Positions 18,816-27,948 of a stretch of DNA of 64,000 bases are shown here, in pieces. Both the position numbers and the translations under genes were made by a program. The notes under the pieces were generated by a model, which was not told the origin of the DNA, searched no databases, and saw nothing but the letters and a program-made list of their open reading frames with translations. Source of the stretch: Cellulomonas sp. Root930. Its GTDB lineage: Bacteria; Actinomycetota; Actinomycetes; Actinomycetales; Cellulomonadaceae. Every line of letters begins with the position of its first letter. The first letter of the stretch is position 1. Location of the stretch: the NCBI GenBank assembly GCA_001429255.1, contig LMJI01000001.1:2387573-2451572 (forward strand). Reading direction: 5' to 3'.

Positions 18816-19979
18816 CTAGCCCGGGTCGACCACGACGACGAGGCGCACGTCCGCCTCGGCGGCCATGAGCTCGGCCAGACCCTCGGCCTCGGCCTGCAGC
18901 TCCTCGCGCTGGGCGGCTGTCGGGCGGTCGAACGGCCGCACGGTGAGCGTGACCGTGCCGCCGCTCCTGCGGTCGCGCGGCACGTCCCACGTCCCCGCCA
19001 CCCGCCCGTCGAGCAGGAAGGTGGCCGGGACCACCCCGTTCGGGCTGGCCAGGTACGGGCGGTGCTCGGCGGAGATGATCCGGGTGCGGTCGGCGTGACC
19101 GAGCAGCACGTTGTCGTAGTCCGCCAGGAACCGCACGGGCGCGGGCGCGTCCGGGTCCGGCAGCGGGGCACCCGGCAGGTCGAGCAGCTCGCGCTCGCGG
19201 ACCGCCCCCGGGGACGGATCGGCGCGGTACCGCACGAGGTCGAGGCGGTCCACCACGGCGCGCATCCCCGTGAGCCCGCTCCAGCTCTGCAGGTCAGCGA
19301 CGGAGGCCGGGCCGAACGCGGCGAGGTAGCGACGCACGAACCGCTCCTGCTCGGCGGCGAGCACCTGCGGATCGGTCAGGTCGGGAGCCGCGGCGGTGAG
19401 CTCCGGCCCCAGCCAGGCCCACGCGGTGGTCCAGGTGGTCGCTCCGGAGCGTCCCCAGACGCCCCGGGGCGGTACCTGCACCAGGGGAAGCGTCCCGCGC
19501 GCGGCGTAGGCCAGCGTGCTCGGTGCGACGTCCGGCCACCGCTGTCCGAGGAGCCGGCCCAGCGCGGTGGTCACGCGAGGCTCCTCCTCGACGAGGGCGC
19601 GGGCGGCGGCGGTGAGCTCGGCGAGGTCGAGCGTGCGCAGCGCGGCGCCGTGCTGCGCGTTGACCCGGAGGTCCTTGGCGTGCAGCGGCGCGATCAGGCC
19701 CGGCAGCAGCAAGGCGTCGGCCGCCGTGACCAGGTGGATCGTGCTGCGCATCACCGCGATCCGGGTGACGGAACGGTCCCAGAACGCCGCACCGAGCTCC
19801 TCGGTGCGGAACCCCTCGACCCGGCTCCACAGGCCGACGTACGGCGACCACGCGTTCTGCGCCTGCAGACCCACCAGGTGGTCCACGACCTCGATCGCGG
19901 GACCAGGGCGACGCTCGAGCAGGTGCTGGCGCGCGAGCAGCGCACGGTTCAGGTGGGCACGGGTGAGCAGGTCGGGCAC
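18816..19979 (-). CDS. AlkZ-like winged-helix DNA glycosylase (HTH_42 superfamily)
   Basis: This 387-residue protein is of the winged-helix DNA-binding family that includes AlkZ, a DNA glycosylase acting on bulky alkylated or crosslinked DNA. The catalytic Q-x-Q type motif of AlkZ appears as QAQ at residues 39-41 (LVGLQAQNAWSPY). The AVMRSTIHLV and FLADYDNVLLGHADR blocks are typical. The GTG at 19979 follows TAGGTT by 7 nt, which suggests a leaderless mRNA. It stands alone between the SpoIIM-like gene and the DUF58 operon. Most family members have no tested substrate, so the repair role is inferred. Confidence 0.8.
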   Translation of the reverse strand: MPDLLTRAHLNRALLARQHLLERRPGPAIEVVDHLVGLQAQNAWSPYVGLWSRVEGFRTEELGAAFWDRSVTRIAVMRSTIHLVTAADALLLPGLIAPLHAKDLRVNAQHGAALRTLDLAELTAAARALVEEEPRVTTALGRLLGQRWPDVAPSTLAYAARGTLPLVQVPPRGVWGRSGATTWTTAWAWLGPELTAAAPDLTDPQVLAAEQERFVRRYLAAFGPASVADLQSWSGLTGMRAVVDRLDLVRYRADPSPGAVRERELLDLPGAPLPDPDAPAPVRFLADYDNVLLGHADRTRIISAEHRPYLASPNGVVPATFLLDGRVAGTWDVPRDRRSGGTVTLTVRPFDRPTAAQREELQAEAEGLAELMAAEADVRLVVVVDPG

Positions 19980-19986
19980 GGTCCGG

Positions 19987-19992
19987 AACCTA
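19987..19992 (-). promoter_or_regulatory. -10 element for the AlkZ-like gene (leaderless start)
   Basis: TAGGTT on the minus strand is separated by 7 nt from the GTG at 19979. Confidence 0.4.
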
Positions 19993-20012
19993 CCCGGAAG
20001 CGCCCACAGCCC

Positions 20013-21305
20013 TCACAGCCGACCGGCCGCCTTCAGCGCGAGATAGGTGTCCGCCAGACGGGGCGCGAGGTCGTCGGGCAGCGCGTCGACGACCTCGGCG
20101 CCGCGCTGGCGCAGCCGGACGGCCACGGCGGCGCGCTCCAGCCCGACGCGCTCCGCCGCCGCGGCGTCGAACACCGCCGCGGCGCTGTCGCGGGACGTGC
20201 GCAGGGTGTCGACCTCGGGGTCCGACACGGAGGCCAGGACCACCTGGTGCCGCTCCGTCAGCTGGCCGGCCACGCCGAGCAGGCCCTGCTCGACCGCCGC
20301 CGGGTCGAGGGCGGTCAGGAGCACCACCAGAGCGCGCTGGCTGAGCCGCTGGCGGACCTGCGCCACCACCCCGGGCCAGTCGGTCTCCACGAGCGCCGGC
20401 TCGGCGAGCGCCAACGTGTCGGCGAACTGGGCCATGACGCGCGCACCGGTCGCACTGGCCACCCGGCCGCGGACCTTGCGGTCGAAGACGAGGAGCTCGA
20501 CGCGGTCGCCCGCCTTCGTCGCCAGGGCGGCGAGCAGCAGCGCGGCCTCGATGGACGCGTCGAGCCGCGGGGCGTCGAGCACGCGGACCGCGGACGTGCG
20601 TCCGGTGTCGAGCACGATGAGCACGCGACGGTCGCGCTCCGGACGCCACGTGCGCACGACGACGTCCGAGCGGCGGGCCGTCGCGCGCCAGTCGATGGAG
20701 CGCACGTCGTCGCCGATCACGTACTCGCGCAGGGAGTCGAACTCCGTCCCCGGACCGCGCACCTGGACCGCCGCGCGCCCGTCCAGCTCCCGCAGGCGCG
20801 CGAGCCGGCTGGGCAGGTGCCGCCGCGACGCGAACTCGGGCAGGACGCGGAGCCGCCCCGGCACGGTGAGCGAGGCCTGCCTGCCCGCCAGCCGGAGCGG
20901 GCCGAGGGTGCGGATCGTGACGCGGTCGGCGTGCGCGTCGCCGCGCCGGGTCGGCACCAGGACGGTGCGCACCCGGGCGCCCTCGCCCGGCGCGACGTCC
21001 AGCCGGTGCCGGTCGACCTGCGCGCCGGACGACGGCGGCCACGCATCACGCACGACGCCGCGCAGCCGGCGTCGGCCCAGGTGGGACAGGGTCAGCGTGG
21101 ACGACGACGGCTCCGTCAGACGGACCGACGCCGGGACGTCCCGTCGGACCCCGACCTCCCGGGGCGACGCGGCCAGCGCGACGTCCACCGCGCAGGCGAC
21201 CACGACGAGCAGCGCCCACAGCAGGACGGTCCCGGTGGCGGGCACCAGGAGCACCACCGGGAGCCCGAGCGCGGCCAGGACGACCGCGCGCCAGGTGACG
21301 GCCAC
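20013..21305 (-). CDS. DUF58 domain-containing protein
   Basis: The 430-residue protein has two N-terminal membrane segments (about residues 5-42), a beta-rich middle and the DUF58 signature REYVIGDDVRSIDWRATARR (about 190-210). A vWA-like C-terminal half follows (VLIVLDTGRTS). DUF58 proteins are encoded with MoxR ATPases and are thought to be their membrane-associated partners. The GTG start is 1 nt after the MoxR stop. It is the last gene of the five-gene operon running from 25332 down to 20013. Confidence 0.9.
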   Translation of the reverse strand: MAVTWRAVVLAALGLPVVLLVPATGTVLLWALLVVVACAVDVALAASPREVGVRRDVPASVRLTEPSSSTLTLSHLGRRRLRGVVRDAWPPSSGAQVDRHRLDVAPGEGARVRTVLVPTRRGDAHADRVTIRTLGPLRLAGRQASLTVPGRLRVLPEFASRRHLPSRLARLRELDGRAAVQVRGPGTEFDSLREYVIGDDVRSIDWRATARRSDVVVRTWRPERDRRVLIVLDTGRTSAVRVLDAPRLDASIEAALLLAALATKAGDRVELLVFDRKVRGRVASATGARVMAQFADTLALAEPALVETDWPGVVAQVRQRLSQRALVVLLTALDPAAVEQGLLGVAGQLTERHQVVLASVSDPEVDTLRTSRDSAAAVFDAAAAERVGLERAAVAVRLRQRGAEVVDALPDDLAPRLADTYLALKAAGRL

Positions 21306-21306
21306 G

Positions 21307-22317
21307 TCAGCGGGGGACGGCCACGGACGCGAGCACGGTGTCCAGCACGCTCTCCGTGCTGACGCCCTCGAGCTCGGCCTCGGGGCGCAGCTGCACCCGG
21401 TGCCGCAGCGTCGGGTGGGCGAGGGCCTTGACGTCGTCGGGCGTCACGTAGCCCCGGCCGGACAGCCACGCCCACGCGCGCGACGTGGCCAGCAGCGCGG
21501 TCGCGCCACGGGGGGAGACGCCGAGCGAGAGCGACGGCGACCGGCGGGTGGCCCGGCAGACGTCGACCGCGTACCCGAGCACCTCGGGGGCCACCTGCAC
21601 GCGCGCCACCTCGGCCCGCGCGCGGGCGAGCATGTCCGCCGTCGCCACGGGGCGCAGCCCGGCCCCGGCGAGGTCGCGCGGGTCGAAGCCGGCGGCGTGC
21701 CGGCTCAGCACCTCGATCTCCTCGTCGCGCTCCGGCAGCGGGAGCACGAGCTTGAGCAGGAACCGGTCGAGCTGCGCCTCGGGGAGGGTGTACGTGCCCT
21801 CGTACTCGACCGGGTTCTGCGTCGCGATGACGAGGAACGGGTCGGGCAGCGGGCGCGGGGTGCCGTCGATGGACACCTGCCGCTCCTCCATGGCCTCGAG
21901 CAGCGACGCCTGCGTCTTCGGCGGCGTCCGGTTGATCTCGTCCGCCAGCAGCAGGTTGGTGAACACCGGACCCTCGCGGAACGAGAACTCGGCGGTGCGG
22001 GCGTCGTAGACCAGCGAGCCGGTCACGTCGCCGGGCATGAGGTCGGGGGTGAACTGCACGCGCTTGGTCTGCAGGTCGAGAGCAGCCGACAGCGCCCGGA
22101 CGAGGAGCGTCTTGGCGACGCCCGGCACGCCCTCGAGCAGCACGTGACCACGGCAGAGCAGTGCGATGACGAGGCCGCTGACGGCCGCGTCCTGCCCGAC
22201 GACCGCCTTGGCCACCTCGGCGCGCACGGTGCCCAGGGCGGCCCGCAGCTCCTCGGACGGGTGGTGCAGCTGGGCGGTGGGTGCAGTCGTTCCCCAGGAG
22301 GGACTCTGGTCGCTCAC
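21307..22317 (-). CDS. MoxR family AAA+ ATPase
   Basis: This is a 336-residue AAA+ ATPase. Walker A is GVPGVAKT (residues 63-70), Walker B is LLADEINRTPPK, sensor 1 is VIATQNPVEYEG, and the lid domain is present. MoxR proteins act as chaperones that mature enzymes or assemble complexes together with vWA/DUF58 partners, which fits the downstream DUF58 gene. Its GTG overlaps the stop of the DUF4350 gene by 4 bp (GTGA). The client protein is unknown. Confidence 0.94.
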   Translation of the reverse strand: MSDQSPSWGTTAPTAQLHHPSEELRAALGTVRAEVAKAVVGQDAAVSGLVIALLCRGHVLLEGVPGVAKTLLVRALSAALDLQTKRVQFTPDLMPGDVTGSLVYDARTAEFSFREGPVFTNLLLADEINRTPPKTQASLLEAMEERQVSIDGTPRPLPDPFLVIATQNPVEYEGTYTLPEAQLDRFLLKLVLPLPERDEEIEVLSRHAAGFDPRDLAGAGLRPVATADMLARARAEVARVQVAPEVLGYAVDVCRATRRSPSLSLGVSPRGATALLATSRAWAWLSGRGYVTPDDVKALAHPTLRHRVQLRPEAELEGVSTESVLDTVLASVAVPR

Positions 22318-23522
22318 GTTCGGTGAACCTCGCTCTCGAGATGGTCCAGGTCACGGGCCAGCTGGGCCAGCCCGCGGTCGTCGGTCGGTGGGGGTCCGTA
22401 CAGCAGGGCCTCGACGGTGTGTGCCGGGCGGCTGGTGGCCCGCGCGACGGCGTCGACGACCACGGGGGCCGGAGCGGAGCGGGGGAGCCCGAGCCGGGCG
22501 GCGCTGCGCGCGGCCGCGCCGGCGCGCAGGGCGGCGGCCGCGTGCCCGTAGGACCGGGCCCGCCGGTACAGCCGGCCGCGGCCCCTCGTCGTCTCGCCGG
22601 ACCGGACGACCACCGGCAGCTTCTCGGTCACCAGCCGTCCCAGCCGCCGCCCCCGCCACAGGGCGGCCACGACCACGACGAGCACGAGCTGCAGCGCCAG
22701 GATCGGGACGACCGGGGGCAGGAGCTGGCCGGGAGCGGCGTCGGTGGACCCGTCGCCCGCGCCGACGTCGTCGAGCGAGGGGATGTACCAGACGAGCTGC
22801 TCGTGCCGGCCGAGCGCACGCAGCACGAGCGCGGCGTTGCCCTGCTCGGCGAGGTGCTCGTTGGTCAGGGGCGCGACGTCGGCGAGCGCGACGATCCGGC
22901 GACCGTCCGACTCGGTCACCGCGTACGCGCCGCCGAGGTCGGTGTCCGTCCCGGCGGCGGGGAAGCAGACGACCGCGCCCGGCCCGGTGGCCTGCAGGGA
23001 GCCCCGCGCGGTGATCGATCCCGCCGCCACGGCGTCCGGGTCGTCGCACGCGGCCGAGCGGACCTCGGGCTCGCCCCCGGTGCCCCCGCCCGCCGCGATC
23101 GTGTCGGTCAGCAGCCCGAGCGCCCACCCTGCGTCGACCATCACCAGGTCGGCGCCCGTGGCGTCGAGCACGTCGATCTGGTCAGCGTCGAGCAGGTAGT
23201 CGCCGACGACGAGCACCGTCGAGCCGGGGGCCGCGAGGGACCGGACCTCCGCGATGTGCCGCACGTACCGGACGTCGACGCCCTGCCGCCCGAGGATCTG
23301 TGCGGCGGCGCGCGCGCCGAGGTCGCCGGGGTTGTCCGGGGCGAGCGTGAGCGTCGACGTCCGCGGCTCGGGCAGGGCGGACAGGAGACCGGCGACCACG
23401 ACGAGCCCGAGCAGGGCGAGCCACCACCGCGCGCGCCGCCAGCGCCGGGCCGACCGGCTGCGCACCGACGTCCCGTCACCGACCACGGGTGCGTGCGCGG
23501 TGGTCACGGTGGGTGCGCTCAT
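22314..23522 (-). CDS. DUF4350 domain-containing membrane protein
   Basis: The 402-residue protein has an N-terminal transmembrane helix (about 32-50, WWLALLGLVVVAGLL) and an extracytoplasmic DUF4350 domain. DNPGDLGARAAAQILGRQGVDV is its typical start. A second membrane helix (about 280-302) and a basic cytoplasmic C-terminus follow. The start overlaps the DUF4129 gene and the stop overlaps moxR, each by 4 bp, so the genes are translationally coupled. Function is unknown; the cluster type is widespread in actinobacteria. Confidence 0.85.
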   Translation of the reverse strand: MSAPTVTTAHAPVVGDGTSVRSRSARRWRRARWWLALLGLVVVAGLLSALPEPRTSTLTLAPDNPGDLGARAAAQILGRQGVDVRYVRHIAEVRSLAAPGSTVLVVGDYLLDADQIDVLDATGADLVMVDAGWALGLLTDTIAAGGGTGGEPEVRSAACDDPDAVAAGSITARGSLQATGPGAVVCFPAAGTDTDLGGAYAVTESDGRRIVALADVAPLTNEHLAEQGNAALVLRALGRHEQLVWYIPSLDDVGAGDGSTDAAPGQLLPPVVPILALQLVLVVVVAALWRGRRLGRLVTEKLPVVVRSGETTRGRGRLYRRARSYGHAAAALRAGAAARSAARLGLPRSAPAPVVVDAVARATSRPAHTVEALLYGPPPTDDRGLAQLARDLDHLESEVHRT

Positions 23523-24187
23523 CGGGGTGCCGCCACGGCGAGGTCGGCCACGCCGGTGGGCGTCGTCGGACGGGTGTCCCGGACGCGGCCGTCGAGCTCA
23601 CGCAGCCTGCGCTCGTCGTCCGCCGTGGCCGGCTCGTCGCCGTACGCCACGTCGTCGAACGTCCGTCCGGCCGCGACCAGGTCGTCGCCCAGCGACGGCA
23701 GCCGTGCGGCGGCGGCCAGCGCGGCCTCGTGCGCGGTGCGGGCCACCCGTTCCTCGAGCACGGTGCGCTCCTCGAGCCCCCGCACGATCGCCCGGTAGCG
23801 CTCCAGCACCGCGAGCGCCCAGTCGCCCCGTGACGCGGCGGCCTCGGCGGCGGCCCGGATCTCCTCCGCCGTGCGCGCGTCGTCGTGGTCCAGGACCCGG
23901 CGGTCCGACGAGCCGCGCCGCGAGACGCGTACCGGGCCCGCCACGAGGAACGCGACCACCACGACGGCCGCGATGATGCCGACCACCACCAGCACCGCGA
24001 ACGGATCGATCGCGGCCGGCGTCCGCAGTCCCGCCAGCTGCTCCGCCAGCCAGTCCCACAGCCGGCTGAGCAGCGAGCGCTGCTGGTGGTAGACGGGGTC
24101 GAGCAGCTCCTCGGTCGCCCAGCGCCGCCCGGTCGCGGCATCAGGCTCGACCGGGACGCCGACCGTCAGCCCGGCAGGCAGGATCAC
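23519..24187 (-). CDS. DUF4129 domain-containing protein
   Basis: This is a 222-residue protein with one membrane helix near residues 58-82 (FAVLVVVGIIAAVVVV). Its cytoplasmic C-terminal DUF4129 domain has the GDWALAVLERYRAIVRGLEER signature region and ARTAHEAA after it. I start it at the GTG at 24187, which overlaps the stop of the upstream membrane gene by 4 bp and gives the usual family length. It is an operon partner of DUF4350, MoxR and DUF58. DUF4129 domains often sit at the C-terminus of transglutaminase-like proteins in related clusters, but no transglutaminase domain is present here. Confidence 0.85.
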   Translation of the reverse strand: MILPAGLTVGVPVEPDAATGRRWATEELLDPVYHQQRSLLSRLWDWLAEQLAGLRTPAAIDPFAVLVVVGIIAAVVVVAFLVAGPVRVSRRGSSDRRVLDHDDARTAEEIRAAAEAAASRGDWALAVLERYRAIVRGLEERTVLEERVARTAHEAALAAAARLPSLGDDLVAAGRTFDDVAYGDEPATADDERRLRELDGRVRDTRPTTPTGVADLAVAAPR

Positions 24188-25332
24188 GCCGCGGACTCCG
24201 CGGCGCGTGCGAGCTCCACGTCCAGGCCCTCCCTGCGCATGCGCACGTCGATGTAGAGCAGGGCGACGACGGACGACACGAACGTGGTCGAGAGGGTCGA
24301 GGCGATGACGTTGGCGATCCCGATCACGACGAAGGAGCCGAACGACGTCGCGGTGGGGTCGCGCAGCACCAGCTGGGCGATCAGCGTGGCCGGGAAGACG
24401 ATGATCTGCGCGATGATCCCGGCCAGGATGCTGGTCAGCAGGTAGATGCCGAACAGACGCCAGAAGCTCCCGCGCGTCAGGCGCCACGCCCGCGCCACCG
24501 TGGGCCAGAACTTCTTGCCCTCGAGCATCAGCGCCGGGGGCACCAGCAGCGTCCGGGTGGAGAACCAGACGGCGGCGACCACGAACGCGAACCCCCCGGC
24601 GAGGCCCAGGAGCACGGCCGGCCCGATCTGGTCGTTCACCGCGAGGAGCACGACACCCGTGGTCAGCACCGAGGCCACGACGAGGACGGCGACCCCGCTC
24701 AGGAACGTGAAGCCGACCACGAGCCAGACGCGCCACGAGCGCAGCACCTCGCCGACGGTGGCCACCTGGCCGAGCACCGAGCGGCTCACCGACACGATGA
24801 GCAGACCGGTGAGGATCGTCGTGGCGAGCGCGGTCACGGGGGTGGAGATGAGCAGGCCCGCGGACGAGCCCAGCTGTTCGGCGAACCCCATCTGCCCGGA
24901 CGGGTCCACCTCGCTGGACAGGTCGGACAGCTGCGGCGCGACGAGACCCGTGACGTACCACTGGATGATCGACTGGATCGTGACGGCAAGGGTCACCACG
25001 AGCGCGGCGAGCCCGAACATCACGCGCGGGTTCGCACGGACCGCCCGGAAGGCGCCGTCGTAGATCTCGCCCATCCCGAGCGGTCGCAGGGGGATGATCC
25101 CGGGCTGCAGCGCCTGCGGGCGCCAGGCGACCCCGGGCGGCGGCGGTGCGGCGGGTCCCCAGGAGCCGTACCCGCCGGGGGGCTGCTGACCCCAGCCCGA
25201 CGGAGGCGGCGGTGGCTGCGGCGGCGCGGCCGGCCCGGGCTGCGGCACGTGCTCCGGCGGCGGCGGCGTCCCCGTCCCCGCGGGCGCCGCCCAGGTCGGC
25301 GGCTGCGGGACGTCGTCGTGCGGGCTCGTCAT
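24184..25332 (-). CDS. Polytopic membrane protein with glycerophosphoryl diester phosphodiesterase membrane domain
   Basis: The 382-residue protein has a proline- and glycine-rich cytoplasmic N-terminus (about residues 1-75) followed by six membrane segments. LRPLGMGEIYDGAFRAVRANP is the conserved entry motif of the family also called glycerophosphoryl diester phosphodiesterase membrane domain. It carries no phosphodiesterase catalytic domain. It is the first gene of the MoxR/DUF58 operon and diverges from mtrA across 188 bp. It may be a scaffold for the operon's membrane complex; this is inference. Confidence 0.82.
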   Translation of the reverse strand: MTSPHDDVPQPPTWAAPAGTGTPPPPEHVPQPGPAAPPQPPPPPSGWGQQPPGGYGSWGPAAPPPPGVAWRPQALQPGIIPLRPLGMGEIYDGAFRAVRANPRVMFGLAALVVTLAVTIQSIIQWYVTGLVAPQLSDLSSEVDPSGQMGFAEQLGSSAGLLISTPVTALATTILTGLLIVSVSRSVLGQVATVGEVLRSWRVWLVVGFTFLSGVAVLVVASVLTTGVVLLAVNDQIGPAVLLGLAGGFAFVVAAVWFSTRTLLVPPALMLEGKKFWPTVARAWRLTRGSFWRLFGIYLLTSILAGIIAQIIVFPATLIAQLVLRDPTATSFGSFVVIGIANVIASTLSTTFVSSVVALLYIDVRMRREGLDVELARAAESAA

Positions 25333-25520
25333 GCGAGCGCGGCTCCCTCGGCTGTGGTCGTGCAGGTGGTTCGGGGGGTGCCGTGGCGTGCCCCCGCGGA
25401 GGATTCATCGTGCCACGGCGGGCGCCCCCGACGGCGCGCGACCGGGTGATCTGTGCGCCCGTGTCGTCGCGTCGGCCCATGTGGCCCGGGTACGGGCCTC
25501 TGCGGTGCGAGAATGCCGCC
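25333..25520. promoter_or_regulatory. Divergent intergenic region between the MoxR operon and mtrA
   Basis: These 188 bp must contain promoters for both directions. Toward mtrA, GAGAAT (25509-25514) lies 6 nt before the ATG at 25521, a possible leaderless -10. I could not find a clear MtrA box (two GTCACA-like half-sites) or a consensus promoter for the minus-strand operon. Confidence 0.3.
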
Positions 25521-26204
25521 ATGAAGGGACGAGTGCTCGTGGTCGACGACGACACCGCGCTGGCCGAGATGATCGGCATCGTGCTGCGGTCCGAGGGTTT
25601 CGACCCGGTGTTCTGCGAGGACGGTGACGAGGCGATCGGGGTGTTCCGCGCCACGCAGCCGGACCTCGTCTTGCTCGACCTCATGCTTCCGGGCAAGGAC
25701 GGCAACGAGGTCTGCCGGCAGATCCGCGCCGAGTCGGGCGTGCCCATCGTCATGCTCACGGCCAAGAGCGACACGGTCGACGTGGTCCTCGGCCTGGAGT
25801 CCGGCGCCGACGACTACATCTCCAAGCCGTTCAAGCCCAAGGAGCTCGTCGCGCGGGTCCGTGCCCGGCTCCGGCGCAGCGACGAGCCCGCGCCCGAGCA
25901 CCTCACCATCGGCGACGTGACCATCGACGTGCCCGGTCACCGCGTCGCGCGGGCGGGCCGGCCGGTCTCGCTCACCCCGCTCGAGTTCGACCTGCTGGTG
26001 GCGCTCGCCCGCAAGCCGTGGCAGGTGTTCACGCGCGAGGTGCTGCTGGAGAAGGTGTGGGGCTACCGGCACGCCGCCGACACCCGGCTCGTGAACGTCC
26101 ACGTGCAGCGCCTGCGCTCCAAGATCGAGAACGACCCCGAGCAGCCCGAGATCGTCGTCACCGTCCGCGGTGTCGGCTACAAGGCGGGCGTGGCCTCGAC
26201 GTGA
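25521..26204 (+). CDS. mtrA: Two-component response regulator MtrA
   Basis: This is an OmpR/PhoB-family response regulator (227 residues). The receiver domain (1-120) has the acidic pocket D9-D11, the phosphorylated aspartate D53 (LLDLMLPGKDG) and the switch residues T and K (MLTAKSD, SKPFKP). The winged-helix output domain (about 130-222) ends with VRGVGYKAG. MtrA is essential in many actinobacteria and controls cell-wall, division and replication genes. It is followed by mtrB and lpqB in the canonical operon. Confidence 0.97.
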   Translation: MKGRVLVVDDDTALAEMIGIVLRSEGFDPVFCEDGDEAIGVFRATQPDLVLLDLMLPGKDGNEVCRQIRAESGVPIVMLTAKSDTVDVVLGLESGADDYISKPFKPKELVARVRARLRRSDEPAPEHLTIGDVTIDVPGHRVARAGRPVSLTPLEFDLLVALARKPWQVFTREVLLEKVWGYRHAADTRLVNVHVQRLRSKIENDPEQPEIVVTVRGVGYKAGVAST

Positions 26205-26226
26205 GGTCGTCCGGAGCATCCCGATC

Positions 26227-27948
26227 GTGCGCGTGAGCGGCGCCTGGCGGCTGCTCCGGGCACGGTCGCGGAGGCGCGTCCGTGCGTGGTCGAGCGTGTG
26301 GCGGTCGTCCCTGCAGGTCCGGGTCATCACGTCGACGCTGGCCATCGGACTGGTGGCCCTCACCCTCGTCGGTGCGTACGTCAGCGCCCGGATGGCCGAC
26401 GGTCTGTTCCAGGCCCGGCTCGACCAGGTGCTGCAGGAGAGTGCGCGGTCCGCGCAGCAGGCGCAGGCGACGCTCGACTTCTCGACGGCCACGGCGCGCA
26501 CGGACGTGCAGCGCCTGCTCGGCGACGTGTCCAAGGCCCAACGCACCGGCGGCTCGGACCGGCGCGAGGTCTTCCTGCTGCGCGCGCCCGGTCAGGAGGG
26601 CAGCAGCCTGGACATCTCGGGCGCGACGACGACGCCGGCGCTCATCCCGCTGGTCAGCCCCGAGCTGCGGCTGGCGACCGCCGGTGGTGGTCAGCAGTGG
26701 CAGTCCGTCGCGATCCCGCGCGAGACCGGCGGGGTGTCGCCCGGGGTGCTCGTCGGGCAGGACGTGACCGTGCCGGTCGTCGGCACGTACCAGCTCTTCT
26801 TCCTGTACAGCCTCCAGTCGGAGCAGGACCGGCTCGACTTCCTGCAGCGCACCCTCGGCCTCGCGGCAGCCGCGCTCGTCGTCCTGCTGGGCAGCATGAC
26901 CTGGCTGGTCACCCGGCAGACGGTCCAGCCCGTGCGCCGAGCGGCCCAGGTCGCCGAGCGGCTGGCCGACGGGCACCTGTCCGAGCGGATGCCCGAGAAG
27001 GGGGAGGACGAGATGGCCACGCTCGCCCGCTCCTTCAACGAGATGGCGGACAGCCTCCAGGACCAGATCCACCGCATGGAGGAGCTGTCGACGCTCCAGC
27101 GCCGGTTCGTCTCGGACGTGTCGCACGAGCTGCGCACCCCGCTGACGACGATCCGGATGGCGGGCGAGGTCATCCACGCGTCCCGCGAGGACTTCGACCC
27201 CGCCGCCAAGCGCTCGGCGGAGCTCCTGCAGACCCAGCTCGACCGGTTCGAGGACCTGCTGGCGGACCTGCTGGAGATCAGCCGGTTCGACGCCGGCGCC
27301 GCGGTGCTCGACGCGGAGGGCCGCGACGTGCGCGACGTCGTCATCACGGCCGTCGACCACGCGGCGCCGCTCGCCGACCGGCGAGGCGCGTGGCTGCACG
27401 TCGTCGTGCCCGAGGAGCGCTGCGTCGCGGACATCGACCCGCGGCGCGTCGAGCGCATCCTGCGCAACCTCCTGGTCAACGCCGTCGAGCACGCGGAGGG
27501 GAGCACGGTCGAGGTGACGGTCGGCGCCGACGCGCACGCCGTGGCGATCACCGTGCGCGACCGCGGGGTGGGCATGACCCCCGACGAGGCCGCGCACGTG
27601 TTCGACCGGTTCTGGCGGGCCGACCCCGCGCGCGCCCGGACGACGGGCGGCACCGGTCTGGGGCTCGCGATCTCCCTCGAGGACGCCCACCTGCACGGCG
27701 GCTGGCTCGAGGCGTGGGGCCGGCCCGGCCGCGGAGCGAGCTTCCGGCTCACGCTGCCACGACGCGCCGGCATCCGGCTCATCGACTCCCCGCTGTCGCT
27801 GGCACCGGACGAGTCGCCGATCACCGGGGCGCTGCGGATCCCCGTCGTGCGCCCGAACACCGATCCGGCCGCGCTCCCCGACATGGCCTCCGACCAGGAC
27901 GACGACCAGGTGTACCTGGACGACGCCGACCGGCAGGAGGTCCGATGA
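26227..27948 (+). CDS. mtrB: Sensor histidine kinase MtrB
   Basis: This is a 573-residue membrane kinase. Transmembrane helix 1 is at about 33-53, then an extracytoplasmic sensor region, helix 2 at about 212-234, and a HAMP domain (about 235-290). The phospho-acceptor is H300 in VSHELRTPLTT. The ATPase domain has N-box LRNLLVNAVEHA and G-boxes DRGVGMT and GGTGLGLAI. I prefer the GTG at 26227, 22 bp after mtrA, because GGAG lies about 10 nt upstream; a GTG at 26233 is also possible. The last codons overlap the lpqB ATG (ATGA). Confidence 0.96.
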   Translation: MRVSGAWRLLRARSRRRVRAWSSVWRSSLQVRVITSTLAIGLVALTLVGAYVSARMADGLFQARLDQVLQESARSAQQAQATLDFSTATARTDVQRLLGDVSKAQRTGGSDRREVFLLRAPGQEGSSLDISGATTTPALIPLVSPELRLATAGGGQQWQSVAIPRETGGVSPGVLVGQDVTVPVVGTYQLFFLYSLQSEQDRLDFLQRTLGLAAAALVVLLGSMTWLVTRQTVQPVRRAAQVAERLADGHLSERMPEKGEDEMATLARSFNEMADSLQDQIHRMEELSTLQRRFVSDVSHELRTPLTTIRMAGEVIHASREDFDPAAKRSAELLQTQLDRFEDLLADLLEISRFDAGAAVLDAEGRDVRDVVITAVDHAAPLADRRGAWLHVVVPEERCVADIDPRRVERILRNLLVNAVEHAEGSTVEVTVGADAHAVAITVRDRGVGMTPDEAAHVFDRFWRADPARARTTGGTGLGLAISLEDAHLHGGWLEAWGRPGRGASFRLTLPRRAGIRLIDSPLSLAPDESPITGALRIPVVRPNTDPAALPDMASDQDDDQVYLDDADRQEVR

